Positions 1 through 8,275 of a DNA stretch of 64,000 nucleotides are shown here, in pieces. How positions within the stretch are numbered: the first letter of the stretch is position 1; each line of letters starts with the position of its first letter. The stretch lies in the NCBI GenBank assembly GCA_017307355.1, contig JAFKFG010000008.1:62001-126000 (forward strand), in the 5' to 3' direction. The notes below the pieces were generated by a model. The model did no database searches, was not told where the DNA came from, and saw only the letters and a program-made list of their open reading frames with translations. The DNA is from Alphaproteobacteria bacterium (GTDB taxonomy: Bacteria; Pseudomonadota; Alphaproteobacteria; Micropepsales; Micropepsaceae). Both the position numbers and the translations under genes were made by a program.

Positions 1-2
1 AA

Positions 3-614
3 CGCGATGTGAAGGCGGATCTGGCCTTGTGGCAGATCAGCTATTCGCTCACCGGCGGCGATCTCGCCCAGCTTTATGCCCAGTCCAGCGCCAGCGAAAA
101 GACCCTCACCGATTTTCTGGCGCAGAAGGGCTTCGCCAAGACCGAGATCAAGACCGGCACGGTGCAGCTGGAAGATCTGCTCGCCAACCAGTACCGCACC
201 AACAACATCCCGGCCGACAAGCGCTATATCCTGCGCAACACCATCTCGGTCCGTTCCAATGCGGTGGAGCGGGTGGAAAGCACCACCCGGGCGCTGAACG
301 ATCTGATCCGCCAGGGCATCGTGCTCACCGGCAACAATGTCGATTACCAGTTCACCAAGCTCAACGACATCAAGGCGGCGATGCTGCGCGACGCCACCAA
401 GAATGCCCGCGACGCCGCCCAGCAATTCGCCAACGATGCCGACAGCCGGGTGGGCTCGATCCAGTCCGCCAACCAGGGCTTCTTCTCGGTCGGCTCGCGC
501 GACAGCGCCGCCCAGGGCCAGGGCGGCGAGGGCGGCTATGTTCCGCCCCAGGCCAGCACCATCGACAAGAAGGTAAGGGTGGTGGTGACCTTGACCTATT
601 ACCTCGATCGGTAA
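3..614 (+). CDS. SIMPL-domain (DUF541) protein, 5' truncated by window edge
   Basis: The reading frame is open to the left edge, so the N-terminus, probably including a signal peptide, lies outside the window; the GTG at 9 is internal. The visible 200 residues match the SIMPL/DUF541 pattern: a start of the form D(V)KADLALWQISY, a central helical stretch, and a C-terminal strand ending VVVTLTYYLD. SIMPL proteins are periplasmic or outer-membrane-associated and of poorly defined function (BP26/OMP28-like). The next feature downstream is a 77-bp hairpin repeat starting 12 nt after the stop. Family assignment is by pattern recognition, fairly sure. Confidence 0.75.
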   Translation, partial: RDVKADLALWQISYSLTGGDLAQLYAQSSASEKTLTDFLAQKGFAKTEIKTGTVQLEDLLANQYRTNNIPADKRYILRNTISVRSNAVERVESTTRALNDLIRQGIVLTGNNVDYQFTKLNDIKAAMLRDATKNARDAAQQFANDADSRVGSIQSANQGFFSVGSRDSAAQGQGGEGGYVPPQASTIDKKVRVVVTLTYYLDR

Positions 615-626
615 GCGGCGCGGGTC

Positions 627-703
627 TTTTGGCCTCTGGCGTTGTCGCGCCTCCTCACGTGCTCACGCACGCTCCGCGCGACGCTCCTAGCCAGATGCCA
701 AAA
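627..703. repeat. 77-bp hairpin repeat, copy A
   Basis: Imperfect inverted repeat with outer arms TTTTGGC and GCCAAAA and inner matches CTGGCG/CGCTcctagCCAG, around a loop containing CTCACGTGCTCACGCACG. A second copy of exactly the same length lies at 12933-13009, with the outer arms changed to TTTTGCG/CGCAAAA. It begins 12 nt after the SIMPL stop codon. It may act as a transcript 3' end or be a mobile REP-like element. Confidence 0.8.
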
Positions 704-895
704 TCCCTCGCGCCAGTGGCAACATCCCAGCGATATATCGCGGCGAATATCACGGCTGCACGGATAGCCCCTTATTCATGGGCCTGACGCCATTCGGAAA
801 TTCTTCACATTGGATGCGTGAAGGCTGCCCCATGATCGTCTAAGCTCTTGGCCGCGAAACGGCGCGCTTACGACGCCGCGCAGGGGAGGAACGCG

Positions 896-2275
896 ATGGA
901 CGACAATCCGATCGGCGAAGCCGTGGCCGAAGCCGATGTCGAGCGGGCATTGGAGCAGGCCCAGGAAAAGTGTGAAGCGGTTTTCCGTCCGGGCCCGCGA
1001 CAGACAAATGAGCAAAGCGATTGCGACTGTAAGGAGGGAATGTTCCCGCAAGGCAAGCTGGGTACGTCCAGCCGCCGTGCCTTCCTGCGCAGCGGCGGAT
1101 TGCTGACCGCGGCCGCCGCCATCGTGCCGGTCAAGGCGCTGGCCCAGGACGCATCGGGCGACGCGCCCTGGAGCATGCCGGGCCGCATCGCCAAAAGCGA
1201 TTACGGAACCCGCGCTTCGTTCGAAAAGGTGGCGCGGCTGGCGTCGTTCGGCGGCACCTCCAGCCTCACGCCGCTCCAGGCTTCGACCGGCATCATCACC
1301 CCGTCGGGGCTTCATTTCGAACGTCATCACAATGGCGTGCCCACCATCGATTCCGCCCAGCACCGGCTGATCATTCACGGCATGGTGGACAAGCCGATGA
1401 AATATTCGGTGGAAGACCTGAAGCGCTTCCCCTCCACCTCGCGCATCCTGTTCGTGGAATGCTCCGGCAATTCCAATGCCGCCTCGCGCAGCGCCAGCCA
1501 GAAGACGGCGCAGGAAGCGCACGGCCTCACTTCCACCTCGGAATGGACGGGCGTGAAGCTTTCCACCTTGCTGGCGCAGGTGGGCATCAAGGACGGTGCC
1601 GCCTGGGTGCTGGCCGAAGGCTCGGACGGGGCGATGCTGTCGCGCAGCGTGCCCATCGACAAGATGCTGGACGACGCCATGGTCGCCTATGCCCAGAATG
1701 GCGAAGCGATCCGGCCGGAAAACGGCTATCCGATGCGGCTGATCCTTCCCGGCTGGGAGGGCAACATCAATGTCAAATGGCTCCGGCGCCTCAAGATCGG
1801 CGACAAGCCCTTCATGACCCGCGAAGAGACGTCGAAATATACCGACCTGATCACGCTCACCGGCAAGGCGCGCCAATTCAGCTGGGTGATGGAAGCTAAG
1901 TCGTTGATCACCTTCCCGTCGGGCGACATGCGGCTGCCGGGCAAGGGCTTTTACGAGATCACGGGCCTGGCCTGGTCGGGCCGCGCCCCGATCGAGCGGG
2001 TGGAAGTCACCACCGATGGCGGCAGGACCTGGCATCTCGCGTCGTTGCAGGAGCCGGTTTTGCCCAAGGCGCATGTGCGCTTCCGTTTCCCCTGGCACTG
2101 GGACGGCAGCGAAGCGATTTTGGAAAGCCGCGCCACCGACCAGACCGGCTATGTCCAGCCGACCAAGGCGTTTCTTACCGCCACCGAAGGCGTCGGTCCC
2201 ACCTATCATTACAACGGCATCCAAAGCTGGAAGGTCGCCGCGGACGGGAGCGTGAGCAATGTCCTTCAAGCTTAA
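896..2275 (+). CDS. soxC: SoxC-like molybdopterin sulfite dehydrogenase, catalytic subunit
   Basis: Sulfite oxidase family molybdenum enzyme. Residues about 60-85 hold a Tat signal (SRRAFLRSGG plus hydrophobic stretch, ending at ALAQ), so the mature enzyme is periplasmic. The Mo-ligand cysteine is visible in VECSGNSN (Cys about 189 from this start). The C-terminal half is the Mo-co dimerisation domain with VEVTTDGGRTWHLA. Start ATG 896 has GGGGAGGA 5 nt upstream; a second ATG at 1040 would place RR near residue 12, more normal for Tat, but its AGGAGG is only 2 nt away. The gene overlaps soxD by 17 nt, so the two are co-translated. Expected reaction: sulfite (or Sox-bound sulfane) oxidation with electrons to SoxD. 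No other sox genes are in view. Confidence 0.88.
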   Translation: MDDNPIGEAVAEADVERALEQAQEKCEAVFRPGPRQTNEQSDCDCKEGMFPQGKLGTSSRRAFLRSGGLLTAAAAIVPVKALAQDASGDAPWSMPGRIAKSDYGTRASFEKVARLASFGGTSSLTPLQASTGIITPSGLHFERHHNGVPTIDSAQHRLIIHGMVDKPMKYSVEDLKRFPSTSRILFVECSGNSNAASRSASQKTAQEAHGLTSTSEWTGVKLSTLLAQVGIKDGAAWVLAEGSDGAMLSRSVPIDKMLDDAMVAYAQNGEAIRPENGYPMRLILPGWEGNINVKWLRRLKIGDKPFMTREETSKYTDLITLTGKARQFSWVMEAKSLITFPSGDMRLPGKGFYEITGLAWSGRAPIERVEVTTDGGRTWHLASLQEPVLPKAHVRFRFPWHWDGSEAILESRATDQTGYVQPTKAFLTATEGVGPTYHYNGIQSWKVAADGSVSNVLQA

Positions 2276-2855
2276 GAGCGTGATCCTGGGCGTGGCAGTG
2301 TTGAGCGTTTTGCCGCTCACGGTATGGGCGCAGCAGACCGGCTATCCGGGCGGGGCGGACTATCCGTTCGGCACGCCCGCGTCGAAAGCCGACATCGAAG
2401 CCTGGGACAAGGATGTGCGGCCCGACGGCATGGGCCTTCCCGCCGGCAGCGGCAGTTACAAGGCGGGCGCGCAGATCTATGCGGAGCAATGCGCGTCCTG
2501 CCACGGCGCCAAGCTGGAAGGGGTGCGCGACCAGAATCTGCCGCAAGGCGGCGGTCCCGCCTTGATCGGCGGGCGCGGCACGCTCAACACGCCGAAATTC
2601 AAGCAGACGGTGGAAAGCTACTGGCCCTATGCCAGCACCCTGTTCGACTACATCACCCGCGCCATGCCTTACACGGCGCCCGGTTCGCTCAAGCCCGACG
2701 AAGTCTATGCGCTGACGGAATTCATCCTGGCGGAAGGCAATATCGTGCCCAAGACGGCGGTGATGGATGCCAAGTCGCTGCCCAAGGTGCAGATGCCCAA
2801 CAAGGATGGCTTCTATCCCGACAACCGGCCCTATCCGGTGAAGCGGTATGATTGA
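2259..2855 (+). CDS. soxD: SoxD-like monoheme c-type cytochrome subunit
   Basis: Secreted 198-residue cytochrome c. Signal peptide at residues 1-24 (LGVAVLSVLPLTVWA). One heme-binding motif, CASCH at about residues 78-82, with a likely axial Met in RAMPYTAPGSL. It starts inside the 3' end of soxC with GGGAG upstream, so it is the electron-accepting partner of that enzyme in the periplasm. Classical SoxD of Paracoccus is about twice as long with two hemes; this is a short one-heme form. Confident as the cytochrome partner, less so on the exact name. Confidence 0.85.
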   Translation: MSFKLKSVILGVAVLSVLPLTVWAQQTGYPGGADYPFGTPASKADIEAWDKDVRPDGMGLPAGSGSYKAGAQIYAEQCASCHGAKLEGVRDQNLPQGGGPALIGGRGTLNTPKFKQTVESYWPYASTLFDYITRAMPYTAPGSLKPDEVYALTEFILAEGNIVPKTAVMDAKSLPKVQMPNKDGFYPDNRPYPVKRYD

Positions 2856-2973
2856 GGGGCAGGCCCAAACCTGACCCCGCTTTGAAGTCGTTGCTTTCGT
2901 TGCGTTTTACGGCGCGTTTGCCCGGCAAGCCGGGACGTGCCTGAATTCGTCTGCATCTGGGTGGGGGCTTGGG

Positions 2974-4887
2974 ATGTCGGAAGAAATGGCGGGGGCGGAA
3001 TCCGCCCCGGAAAGTTCGGGCGCCGGCACCGATCCCGTCGCCGTCACCCTGGCGCTGGCCGGGGCGAGCCGGGCGCGGGCCGATGCCTTTCTGAAAAATC
3101 AGGAAGCCTTCATCGCCGACCAGCGCCATCACCTGCACGAACAGTTCAAGCAGCTGCGCCCGAAATTGTGGGAAGTGCGCCTGGGCGTGCTTCTTCGCAT
3201 CGCCACGGCCTTTGTCGGGGCCGCCGCCGCCGCCGCGATCGCCATCATGGTCTGGAATGCCGCCCGCGCCGAGGGCCTGGTGATCGACACATTTTCCGTG
3301 CCGGCCGAATTCGCCCAGCGCGGCCTCACCGGCGAGGTGGTGGCGAACCGCGTACTCGACCGGCTCACGCTTTTGCAGAACGGGACCATCACGGTCCGGG
3401 CCGCCCAGTCCTTCGACAATAGCTGGGGCAATGACATCAAGGTGGAGATTCCGGAAACCGGCATCTCGTTCGGTGAACTCTATCGCTATCTGAAGGAATG
3501 GCTGGGGCATGAGAGCCATTTGAGCGGCGAAGTGGTCCGGTCCGGACAGGGCATCAGCCTGACCGCGCGGGTGAGCGGCAGCAGCGGCGTGACCTTTACC
3601 GGCACCGAGGCCGATCTGGACAAGCTGGTCGAAGCGGCGGCGGAAAGCGTCTATGGCCAGACGCAGGCGTTCCGCTATGCCATCTATCTGGACAGTCACA
3701 ACCGCCCCGCTGAGGCGCTCGACGTCTACAAGGACCTCGCCATGAATGGTTCCGGAAAGGACCGGCCATGGGGTTATGTGGGCTGGGCCCATCACGCCTA
3801 CGATACCGAAACCAGCGATGTGGTGAAGCGCCTGATCGAAACCGCCTATGCGCGAGCGCCGGACAATCCCGTGGTCGTGGGCGAACTGGCATTGGATGAA
3901 GTCGACAGGAGCCGGCCGGAAAATGCGCTTCTCCGTTCCAAGGAAACGCTGTCGGTGCTCGACAAGCCCGATCAACCCTTGATCAGCGCGTCCGGGGTGG
4001 TGGTCCAGCGCGAGGAATATGAAGCGCGCACGGCGGCCCTGACGGGAGATTTCGGCAAGGCCGCGCAGACATTGCGGGATGTGGTCGAGAACAAGGAAAC
4101 CGGCCAGCCGACATCGCCCGTTCTGGCGCAATATCAGATCCGGGACCACGATCCGGCGGCGGCGCGCGCCACGCTCGCGGCACCGGCCCAGCGGAACGTG
4201 TTCGGCCCCCTATTCAATGCGATGTATGCGATCGCGGCGCAGATGGCCGTCGACAGCGAGGTCGGGGATTGGTCGTCCGTCGTCGCGCACCGGCGCGATC
4301 TGGTGCCGCTGGCCCGGCAATATCCCGGCACGCGTTTTCGCGCGCTCACCCTGACGGTGCCGCTTGCCGCCTATGCCGAAGCCCGGCTGGGCCATATCGC
4401 TGCGGCGGAGGCCGAGATCGGGCCGACGCCGGCCGATTGTTACGATTGTCTTCGCGCGCGCGCCCGCATCGCCGCGCTGGCCGGGCAGGCGGCACGGGCG
4501 GATTGGTGGTTCGCCCGCGCGACGGACGCCGCGCCGTCCATTCCGTTCGCCTATGCCGATTGGGGGCAGTCGCTTCTGGCGCGCCGCCAGCCGGACGCCG
4601 CCATCGCGAAATTCACCATCGCTAGCCAGAAGGGCCCGCGTTTCGCCGATGCGCTGGAAGGTTGGGGCGAAGCGCTGATGGCGAAAAATCAATCGCATCT
4701 GGCTTTGGCCCGGTTCGCGGAAGCGGAGAAATACGCGCCCCAATGGGGACGCCTGCATCTGAAATGGGGCGAAGCGCTGGTCTATGCCGGCCGGAAGGAG
4801 GAGGCAAAAAAGCAGTTCGCCATCGCCGCGGGCCTCGACCTGGCGCCGGCCGAGCGGGCGGAGCTTGCAGGACTGCCCCGCGCATAG
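2974..4887 (+). CDS. Membrane-anchored TPR-repeat protein
   Basis: A 637-residue protein with one membrane span near residues 75-100 (LLRIATAFVGAAAAAAIAIM), an N-terminal cytoplasmic part of charged helices, and a long C-terminal half built of helical tetratricopeptide-like units. The clearest are the last three (PFAYADWGQSLLARRQPDAA, ADALEGWGEALMAKNQSHLA, GRLHLKWGEALVYAGRKEEA). Between span and TPRs lies an alpha/beta part (residues 105-220) resembling adaptors of adenylate-cyclase/TPR proteins, without a catalytic motif I recognise. GTTGGGATG context with GGGGGC ahead supports the start. Function unknown; probably a protein-protein interaction scaffold. Confidence 0.8.
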   Translation: MSEEMAGAESAPESSGAGTDPVAVTLALAGASRARADAFLKNQEAFIADQRHHLHEQFKQLRPKLWEVRLGVLLRIATAFVGAAAAAAIAIMVWNAARAEGLVIDTFSVPAEFAQRGLTGEVVANRVLDRLTLLQNGTITVRAAQSFDNSWGNDIKVEIPETGISFGELYRYLKEWLGHESHLSGEVVRSGQGISLTARVSGSSGVTFTGTEADLDKLVEAAAESVYGQTQAFRYAIYLDSHNRPAEALDVYKDLAMNGSGKDRPWGYVGWAHHAYDTETSDVVKRLIETAYARAPDNPVVVGELALDEVDRSRPENALLRSKETLSVLDKPDQPLISASGVVVQREEYEARTAALTGDFGKAAQTLRDVVENKETGQPTSPVLAQYQIRDHDPAAARATLAAPAQRNVFGPLFNAMYAIAAQMAVDSEVGDWSSVVAHRRDLVPLARQYPGTRFRALTLTVPLAAYAEARLGHIAAAEAEIGPTPADCYDCLRARARIAALAGQAARADWWFARATDAAPSIPFAYADWGQSLLARRQPDAAIAKFTIASQKGPRFADALEGWGEALMAKNQSHLALARFAEAEKYAPQWGRLHLKWGEALVYAGRKEEAKKQFAIAAGLDLAPAERAELAGLPRA

Positions 4888-4947
4888 CCTTGGGGTCGCG
4901 TGGACGACATAGCGGCCGATACGAAGACCGAAATTTTGCGGCGAACC

Positions 4948-4984
4948 GGAAGAAGGCCCGGACGGAATCCGGACCTTCTTTCCG
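4948..4984. terminator. Bidirectional hairpin between convergent genes
   Basis: Stem AAGAAGG/CCTTCTT extended by CCGGA/TCCGG around CGGAA, lying between the convergent TPR gene and the glycine-zipper gene. The T-run is short (TTCTTT) on both strands, so strength is uncertain. Confidence 0.5.
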
Positions 4985-5037
4985 GGAACGCTCAGCGGCG
5001 CATACCGTATCGTTCGCGCCGATCGGCGCGCGGATGA

Positions 5038-5502
5038 TCAGCGGGGCGTCGAGGCGGCGCCGGCAACAGCGCCCGTTCCGCCACCCACGGCCGCGCCAAC
5101 CGCCGCGCCGGGCGCGCACCCGACCGGGATCGTCACGATACATCCGATCGCCGCGCCGAGGCCGGCACCGGTCACCCCGCCTTCCACGGCGCGCGCGCCG
5201 GGATCCGCGTGCCAACGGCCTTCCACATAATATCCACGGTCGTCGGCGGGGTCGGCGACCCAGTGAACATGCTCATCGCGCTGATGCGCCTCGTACCAAT
5301 CGGCATTGTGGTAGGTGATCGGCCTGTCTTCTCCATAGGCGTACATCTTATGCACGCGCCAGCAATCGCCGCTCTGATTGCAGGCGACATACGTGGTTGA
5401 GACGGTATCGGCGCTGGCGGTGGAGATCATGGGTGCCATCAAGGTTGCGCCCGCAATGGCGAGAAACGAACCCAGTCCGAGCGCAGTGTGCAACTTTCTC
5501 AT
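5038..5502 (-). CDS. Exported glycine-zipper protein, hypothetical
   Basis: 154 residues: Sec signal peptide (residues 1-31, ending STASA), then a polar domain with two Cys close together (VACNQSGDCWRVHKMYAYGE), then a glycine-rich C-terminal zipper (GGVTGAGLGAAIGCIVTIPV and a following GAAVGAAVGGGTGAVAGAA) typical of small envelope proteins that insert in or lie on the outer membrane. AAGGTG lies ahead of the ATG. The Cys pair may form a disulfide. No enzymatic motif is visible. It stands alone, convergent with the TPR gene. Confidence 0.7.
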   Translation of the reverse strand: MRKLHTALGLGSFLAIAGATLMAPMISTASADTVSTTYVACNQSGDCWRVHKMYAYGEDRPITYHNADWYEAHQRDEHVHWVADPADDRGYYVEGRWHADPGARAVEGGVTGAGLGAAIGCIVTIPVGCAPGAAVGAAVGGGTGAVAGAASTPR

Positions 5503-5863
5503 GTGTCACCTTTTCTTTGCAGCCACGCATCCGACAGCTTTTCTGTGCCGTAATGAACGGGTCTCCAAGGCGATGGTTCCAACCGCGAATGGGCCGGCAT
5601 GCGTTCCATGACGGAGGCGCGCTTTCGTATCCACGACAATGATCCTTGAGCCGCATGGGGTTGCGTCTCAGTCTGGCCGAGGAACAAAGTCAAATGAGAC
5701 TTGGGCGCCGGATTGAGATCGAAGCGGAGCGCGCCAAATGCCGGCGGCCGGTCGGCGGGGGCCGGTATCCCTTGCGGGAATGCCCCGCATGTGCCGATGA
5801 CGCTTTGCGGCCGGCGCCGTTTTGTGAAAGATGCGGCTCGTATCAAGTCCCGCGAGCAATCCC
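5503..5863. other. 361-nt intergenic region, no gene seen
   Basis: Lies between two divergent genes. Short open frames exist on both strands but have no ribosome site or plausible composition. No strong hairpin or repeat was noticed. It must hold the promoters of both neighbours. Confidence 0.5.
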
Positions 5864-6361
5864 ATGATCACTCCCGAATTCGTGCAGACGATGGCAGCCT
5901 ATAATGTCGAGATGAACCGGCGTCTCTACGAGGCCGCCGCCCGGCTGCCCGACGCGGAGCGGCGCCGGGATCGCGGCGCCTTCTGGGGCTCCATCCACGG
6001 CACGCTGAACCATATCCTGTGGGCCGACACCACCTGGATGTCCCGCTTCGACGGTTGGGACAAGCTCGCCACCGGGATCAAGCAGAGCGATGCGCTGCAT
6101 CAGGATTTCTTCACCCTTCGCGACAGCCGGGCCGAAGCCGACCGGCGCATTTCCGATTGGGCGGGCCGGGTGAAGCCGGAATGGCTGCAAGGCGAGCTGG
6201 CTTGGGTCAGCGCCGTGCTGGGCAAGGAAATCCGCAAGTCCAAGGTCCTTCTGGTGACGCATTTCTTCAACCACCAGACTCACCATCGGGGCCAGGTTCA
6301 CGCCATGCTGACCGCGGCGGGCGAGAAGACGGGCGACACGGATCTGCCGTTTATTTTGTGA
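5864..6361 (+). CDS. DinB-family protein
   Basis: 165-residue four-helix-bundle protein of the DinB/YfiT superfamily. Metal-ligand histidines are in place: HILWADTTW (about residue 48) and HFFNHQTHHRGQ (about residues 127-138). The family includes thiol-dependent transferases (bacillithiol, mycothiol, glutathione dependent); the substrate here is unknown. ATG 5864 is chosen because homologous domains begin directly with the first helix; an in-frame ATG at 5831 with GAAAG nearby would add 11 residues. It probably ends before a REP hairpin at 6375. Confidence 0.85.
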   Translation: MITPEFVQTMAAYNVEMNRRLYEAAARLPDAERRRDRGAFWGSIHGTLNHILWADTTWMSRFDGWDKLATGIKQSDALHQDFFTLRDSRAEADRRISDWAGRVKPEWLQGELAWVSAVLGKEIRKSKVLLVTHFFNHQTHHRGQVHAMLTAAGEKTGDTDLPFIL

Positions 6362-6374
6362 GATGTTCCTGCTG

Positions 6375-6403
6375 CCTCATGCTTCGACAGGCTCAGCATG
6401 AGG
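6375..6403. repeat. CTGAGCxTGTCGAAG hairpin (REP-like), single copy
   Basis: Palindrome CCTCATGCTTCGACAGG / CTCAGCATGAGG, 14 nt after the DinB stop codon. The same family occurs near 18380, 31740, 35061-35225, 47580-47702, 48686-48996, 59021-59131 and 59457-59586. Confidence 0.85.
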
Positions 6404-6459
6404 CTTCCTCACCCTGACGTCTTCGCGTTATTGTAGGATACAATTTTGCGAGAGCCCGC

Positions 6460-6648
6460 ATGATCGCGCAACATCGGGACCCTGACGGGGAAATCGGAAA
6501 ATTGTTTTCCGAGCTGCGCGAGATCTATGCCCGCGCGCGCGAGGGCGTGGGCGAGCCCGCCACCACCCAGGTGGCGCTGCATGTGCGCGAGGAAAGCAAG
6601 AAGGCGGCGGAGGTCATCCGCCGTATCCGCGAAATTCAAGGTCTGTGA
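6460..6648 (+). CDS. Small hypothetical protein, helical
   Basis: 62 residues, charged and predicted helical (EIGKLFSELREIYARAREGV, then HVREESKKAAEVIRRIREIQ). No signal or membrane segment. The ATG follows GAGAG. Could be a small cytosolic adaptor; function not recognised. It faces the minus-strand gene at 6697. Confidence 0.5.
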   Translation: MIAQHRDPDGEIGKLFSELREIYARAREGVGEPATTQVALHVREESKKAAEVIRRIREIQGL

Positions 6649-6696
6649 ACTCTTGCCCTTCTTCGAGCGCGGCGCTGCTCGAATCGATTCACGGAA

Positions 6697-6933
6697 TCAA
6701 TTCGGCCGCTGCGCGAACCGCTCCTCGCTTTCGGGCAGATCCACCAAAAGGCGCAGGAGCTCTTCCGGTTCGATCCAGCGCCCGCCCGCCATTGCGACCA
6801 TCGCCGTCACCTGCTGCACCGGGCCCAGCTTGTCGCGCCAATGGCGCACGCAGAAAGCCAGGGTGCCCGAAACATTGGGCATATTGCCTGGGGGTACCAG
6901 AATGGCAGGCATATTCCACGGAATTTGTTCCAT
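6697..6933 (-). CDS. Small hypothetical protein
   Basis: 78 residues beginning MEQIPWNMPAILVPPGN, with a C-terminal helix EPEELLRLLVDLPESEE. Supported by a very good ribosome site, GGAGGACGAAA before the ATG. The open frame runs further upstream, but this start has the ribosome site. The next gene at 7063 is divergent. No family recognised. Confidence 0.6.
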   Translation of the reverse strand: MEQIPWNMPAILVPPGNMPNVSGTLAFCVRHWRDKLGPVQQVTAMVAMAGGRWIEPEELLRLLVDLPESEERFAQRPN

Positions 6934-7062
6934 TTTCGTCCTCCCTCCGCCTCTGGCTGGGATGGATTGCAACTGCAGTGCCAACGCCTGGGCAGCGTTA
7001 ACGGTCCATGGCCGGGAACCGCCGATGTGGTAAACTCGCCCGGCATTCGCGGGAGATTGTCC

Positions 7063-7542
7063 ATGCGTGCGCTTTTTCTGGCGGGGCTGATGTTGGCGGC
7101 TTTTGGCGGCGCGGCCGCCGCGGCACCTGGCGATTCCATCGATGCCACTGATAATAATGCAATGATCCAATTCCGGCCGGTGGTGGATTGCGCCACCCAT
7201 CCGGGCGCGCCGCATCTTTCCATCTATTCGCCCCAGGCCCATTGCCTGGGCGATGCGGTGATCACCGAGCAGGATTTCCTGCGGCTGCAGCGGCTGCGGC
7301 TGGGGGATTCCCCGATCCTGCGCGCGCAGCTCACGCCCGAAGGCTGGCGGAAATATTATGAAGCGACCAAGGACCATCTGTTCCGGCCCATGGCGCTGAT
7401 CGTGCAAGGCCGGGCCACCAAAGTGTGGATGGTGCGCGGGCCTTCGCGCGCCATCTGGCTGCCGATCAGCGGCGGCTATCTGACCAACGCGGGCGCGGAA
7501 CAGGTCGCCGACCGCTATTACGCGCAAGGCGGGCGGCCTTAA
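7063..7542 (+). CDS. Exported hypothetical protein
   Basis: 159 residues with a Sec signal peptide (residues 1-21, ending AAAAA-APGDS). The mature part has a Cys pair (DCATH and HCLGD) and a basic C-terminus. GGGAGA stands ahead of the ATG. Not recognised as a known enzyme; periplasmic or secreted by its leader. A GTCATTCCCGGC hairpin repeat follows the stop by a few bases. Confidence 0.65.
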   Translation: MRALFLAGLMLAAFGGAAAAAPGDSIDATDNNAMIQFRPVVDCATHPGAPHLSIYSPQAHCLGDAVITEQDFLRLQRLRLGDSPILRAQLTPEGWRKYYEATKDHLFRPMALIVQGRATKVWMVRGPSRAIWLPISGGYLTNAGAEQVADRYYAQGGRP

Positions 7543-7548
7543 CACCAC

Positions 7549-7677
7549 TTGTCATTCCCGGCGAGCGCGAACGACAGCGAGCGCGAGGGAAGGGAATCCA
7601 GGCGCCCGCAACAAACGCCTGGATTCCCTTCCCCTCGCGACGGCGCTTCGCGCCATCACTCGGCCGGGAATGACAAT
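7549..7677. repeat. GTCATTCCCGGC palindromic element, copy 1
   Basis: Long inverted repeat: TTGTCATTCCCGGCGAGCG at the left, CGGCCGGGAATGACAA at the right, with an inner pair GGAATCCAGGCG/CGCCTGGATTCC. Related copies at 8150-8272 and 18225-18320. Non-coding, between gene ends. Confidence 0.85.
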
Positions 7678-7697
7678 CAAGATAAACGACGCTGGTA

Positions 7698-8018
7698 TTA
7701 CTCCGGCGTTGAAATCTTCATCAGCACCAGGCCGGCGATGATCAGGGATCCCGCCGCGATGCGCATCACGCCCGCCGCTTCGCCCAGAACCGCGATGCCG
7801 AGCAGGAACGCACCCACCGCGCCCACGCCGGTCCACACCACATAAGCCGTGCCCAAGGGCAGCGTCTTCATCGAGACGGACAGAAGGCCGAAGCTGGCCG
7901 CCGCCGCCACAAAGGTCAGGATGGTGGGAAGGGTTTTGGTGAAGCCGTCCGACTGCTTCATGAAGAAAGCCCAGACGATTTCCAGCAGTCCGGCGACCAG
8001 AAGATAAACCCAAGCCAT
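7698..8018 (-). CDS. sugE: SMR-family exporter of the SugE/Gdx type
   Basis: 106 residues, four membrane spans, normal for the small multidrug resistance family. The essential membrane glutamate is in AGLLEIVWAFFMK (Glu13). The pattern W(A)FFMKxSDGFT fits the Gdx/SugE branch (guanidinium export) rather than EmrE. Works as an inner-membrane antiparallel dimer exchanging substrate for protons. GGGAGG lies 5 nt before the ATG. I looked for a guanidine riboswitch upstream and did not see one. Substrate is inferred from subfamily only. Confidence 0.85.
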   Translation of the reverse strand: MAWVYLLVAGLLEIVWAFFMKQSDGFTKTLPTILTFVAAAASFGLLSVSMKTLPLGTAYVVWTGVGAVGAFLLGIAVLGEAAGVMRIAAGSLIIAGLVLMKISTPE

Positions 8019-8149
8019 CACGGCCTCCCACAAAACCGGGCCGTCCCGGAGATTCGCCCATGATGGGAGAGGTCGTGGCCTCTTGCGGCTCAATGTAGGG
8101 CGTTATGGGACGGGGACAAGGTTGGTTTGGCGCATGATCGAACACCGAT

Positions 8150-8272
8150 TGTCATTCCCGGCCGAGCGGAGCGAGGGGGAAGGGAAACCAGGCGTTTGCT
8201 ACAGGTACCTGGATTCCCTTCCCTCGCGTTGCCTGCGTGGCAGTCAACGCTCGCCGGGAATGACAATATTGA
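8150..8272. repeat. GTCATTCCCGGC palindromic element, copy 2
   Basis: Left arm TTGTCATTCCCGGCCGAGCG, right arm CGCTCGCCGGGAATGACAA, with an inner CCAGGCG/CCTGGATTCCC pairing. Lies between the sugE upstream region and the threonine dehydratase 3' end. Confidence 0.85.
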
Positions 8273-8275
8273 TGT

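Noticed and set aside
776..2320. Long minus-strand frame over soxC
   Set aside because: Shadow of soxC; composition and lack of start signals.
5646..5867. Frame with CPAC and CERCG resembling a zinc ribbon
   Set aside because: Two Cys pairs occur by chance in a region without a ribosome site; the frame overlaps the DinB start.
8019..8149. Possible guanidine riboswitch before the SugE-like gene
   Set aside because: Looked for the conserved guanidine-I core and found no match; only short GC stretches and a repeat.
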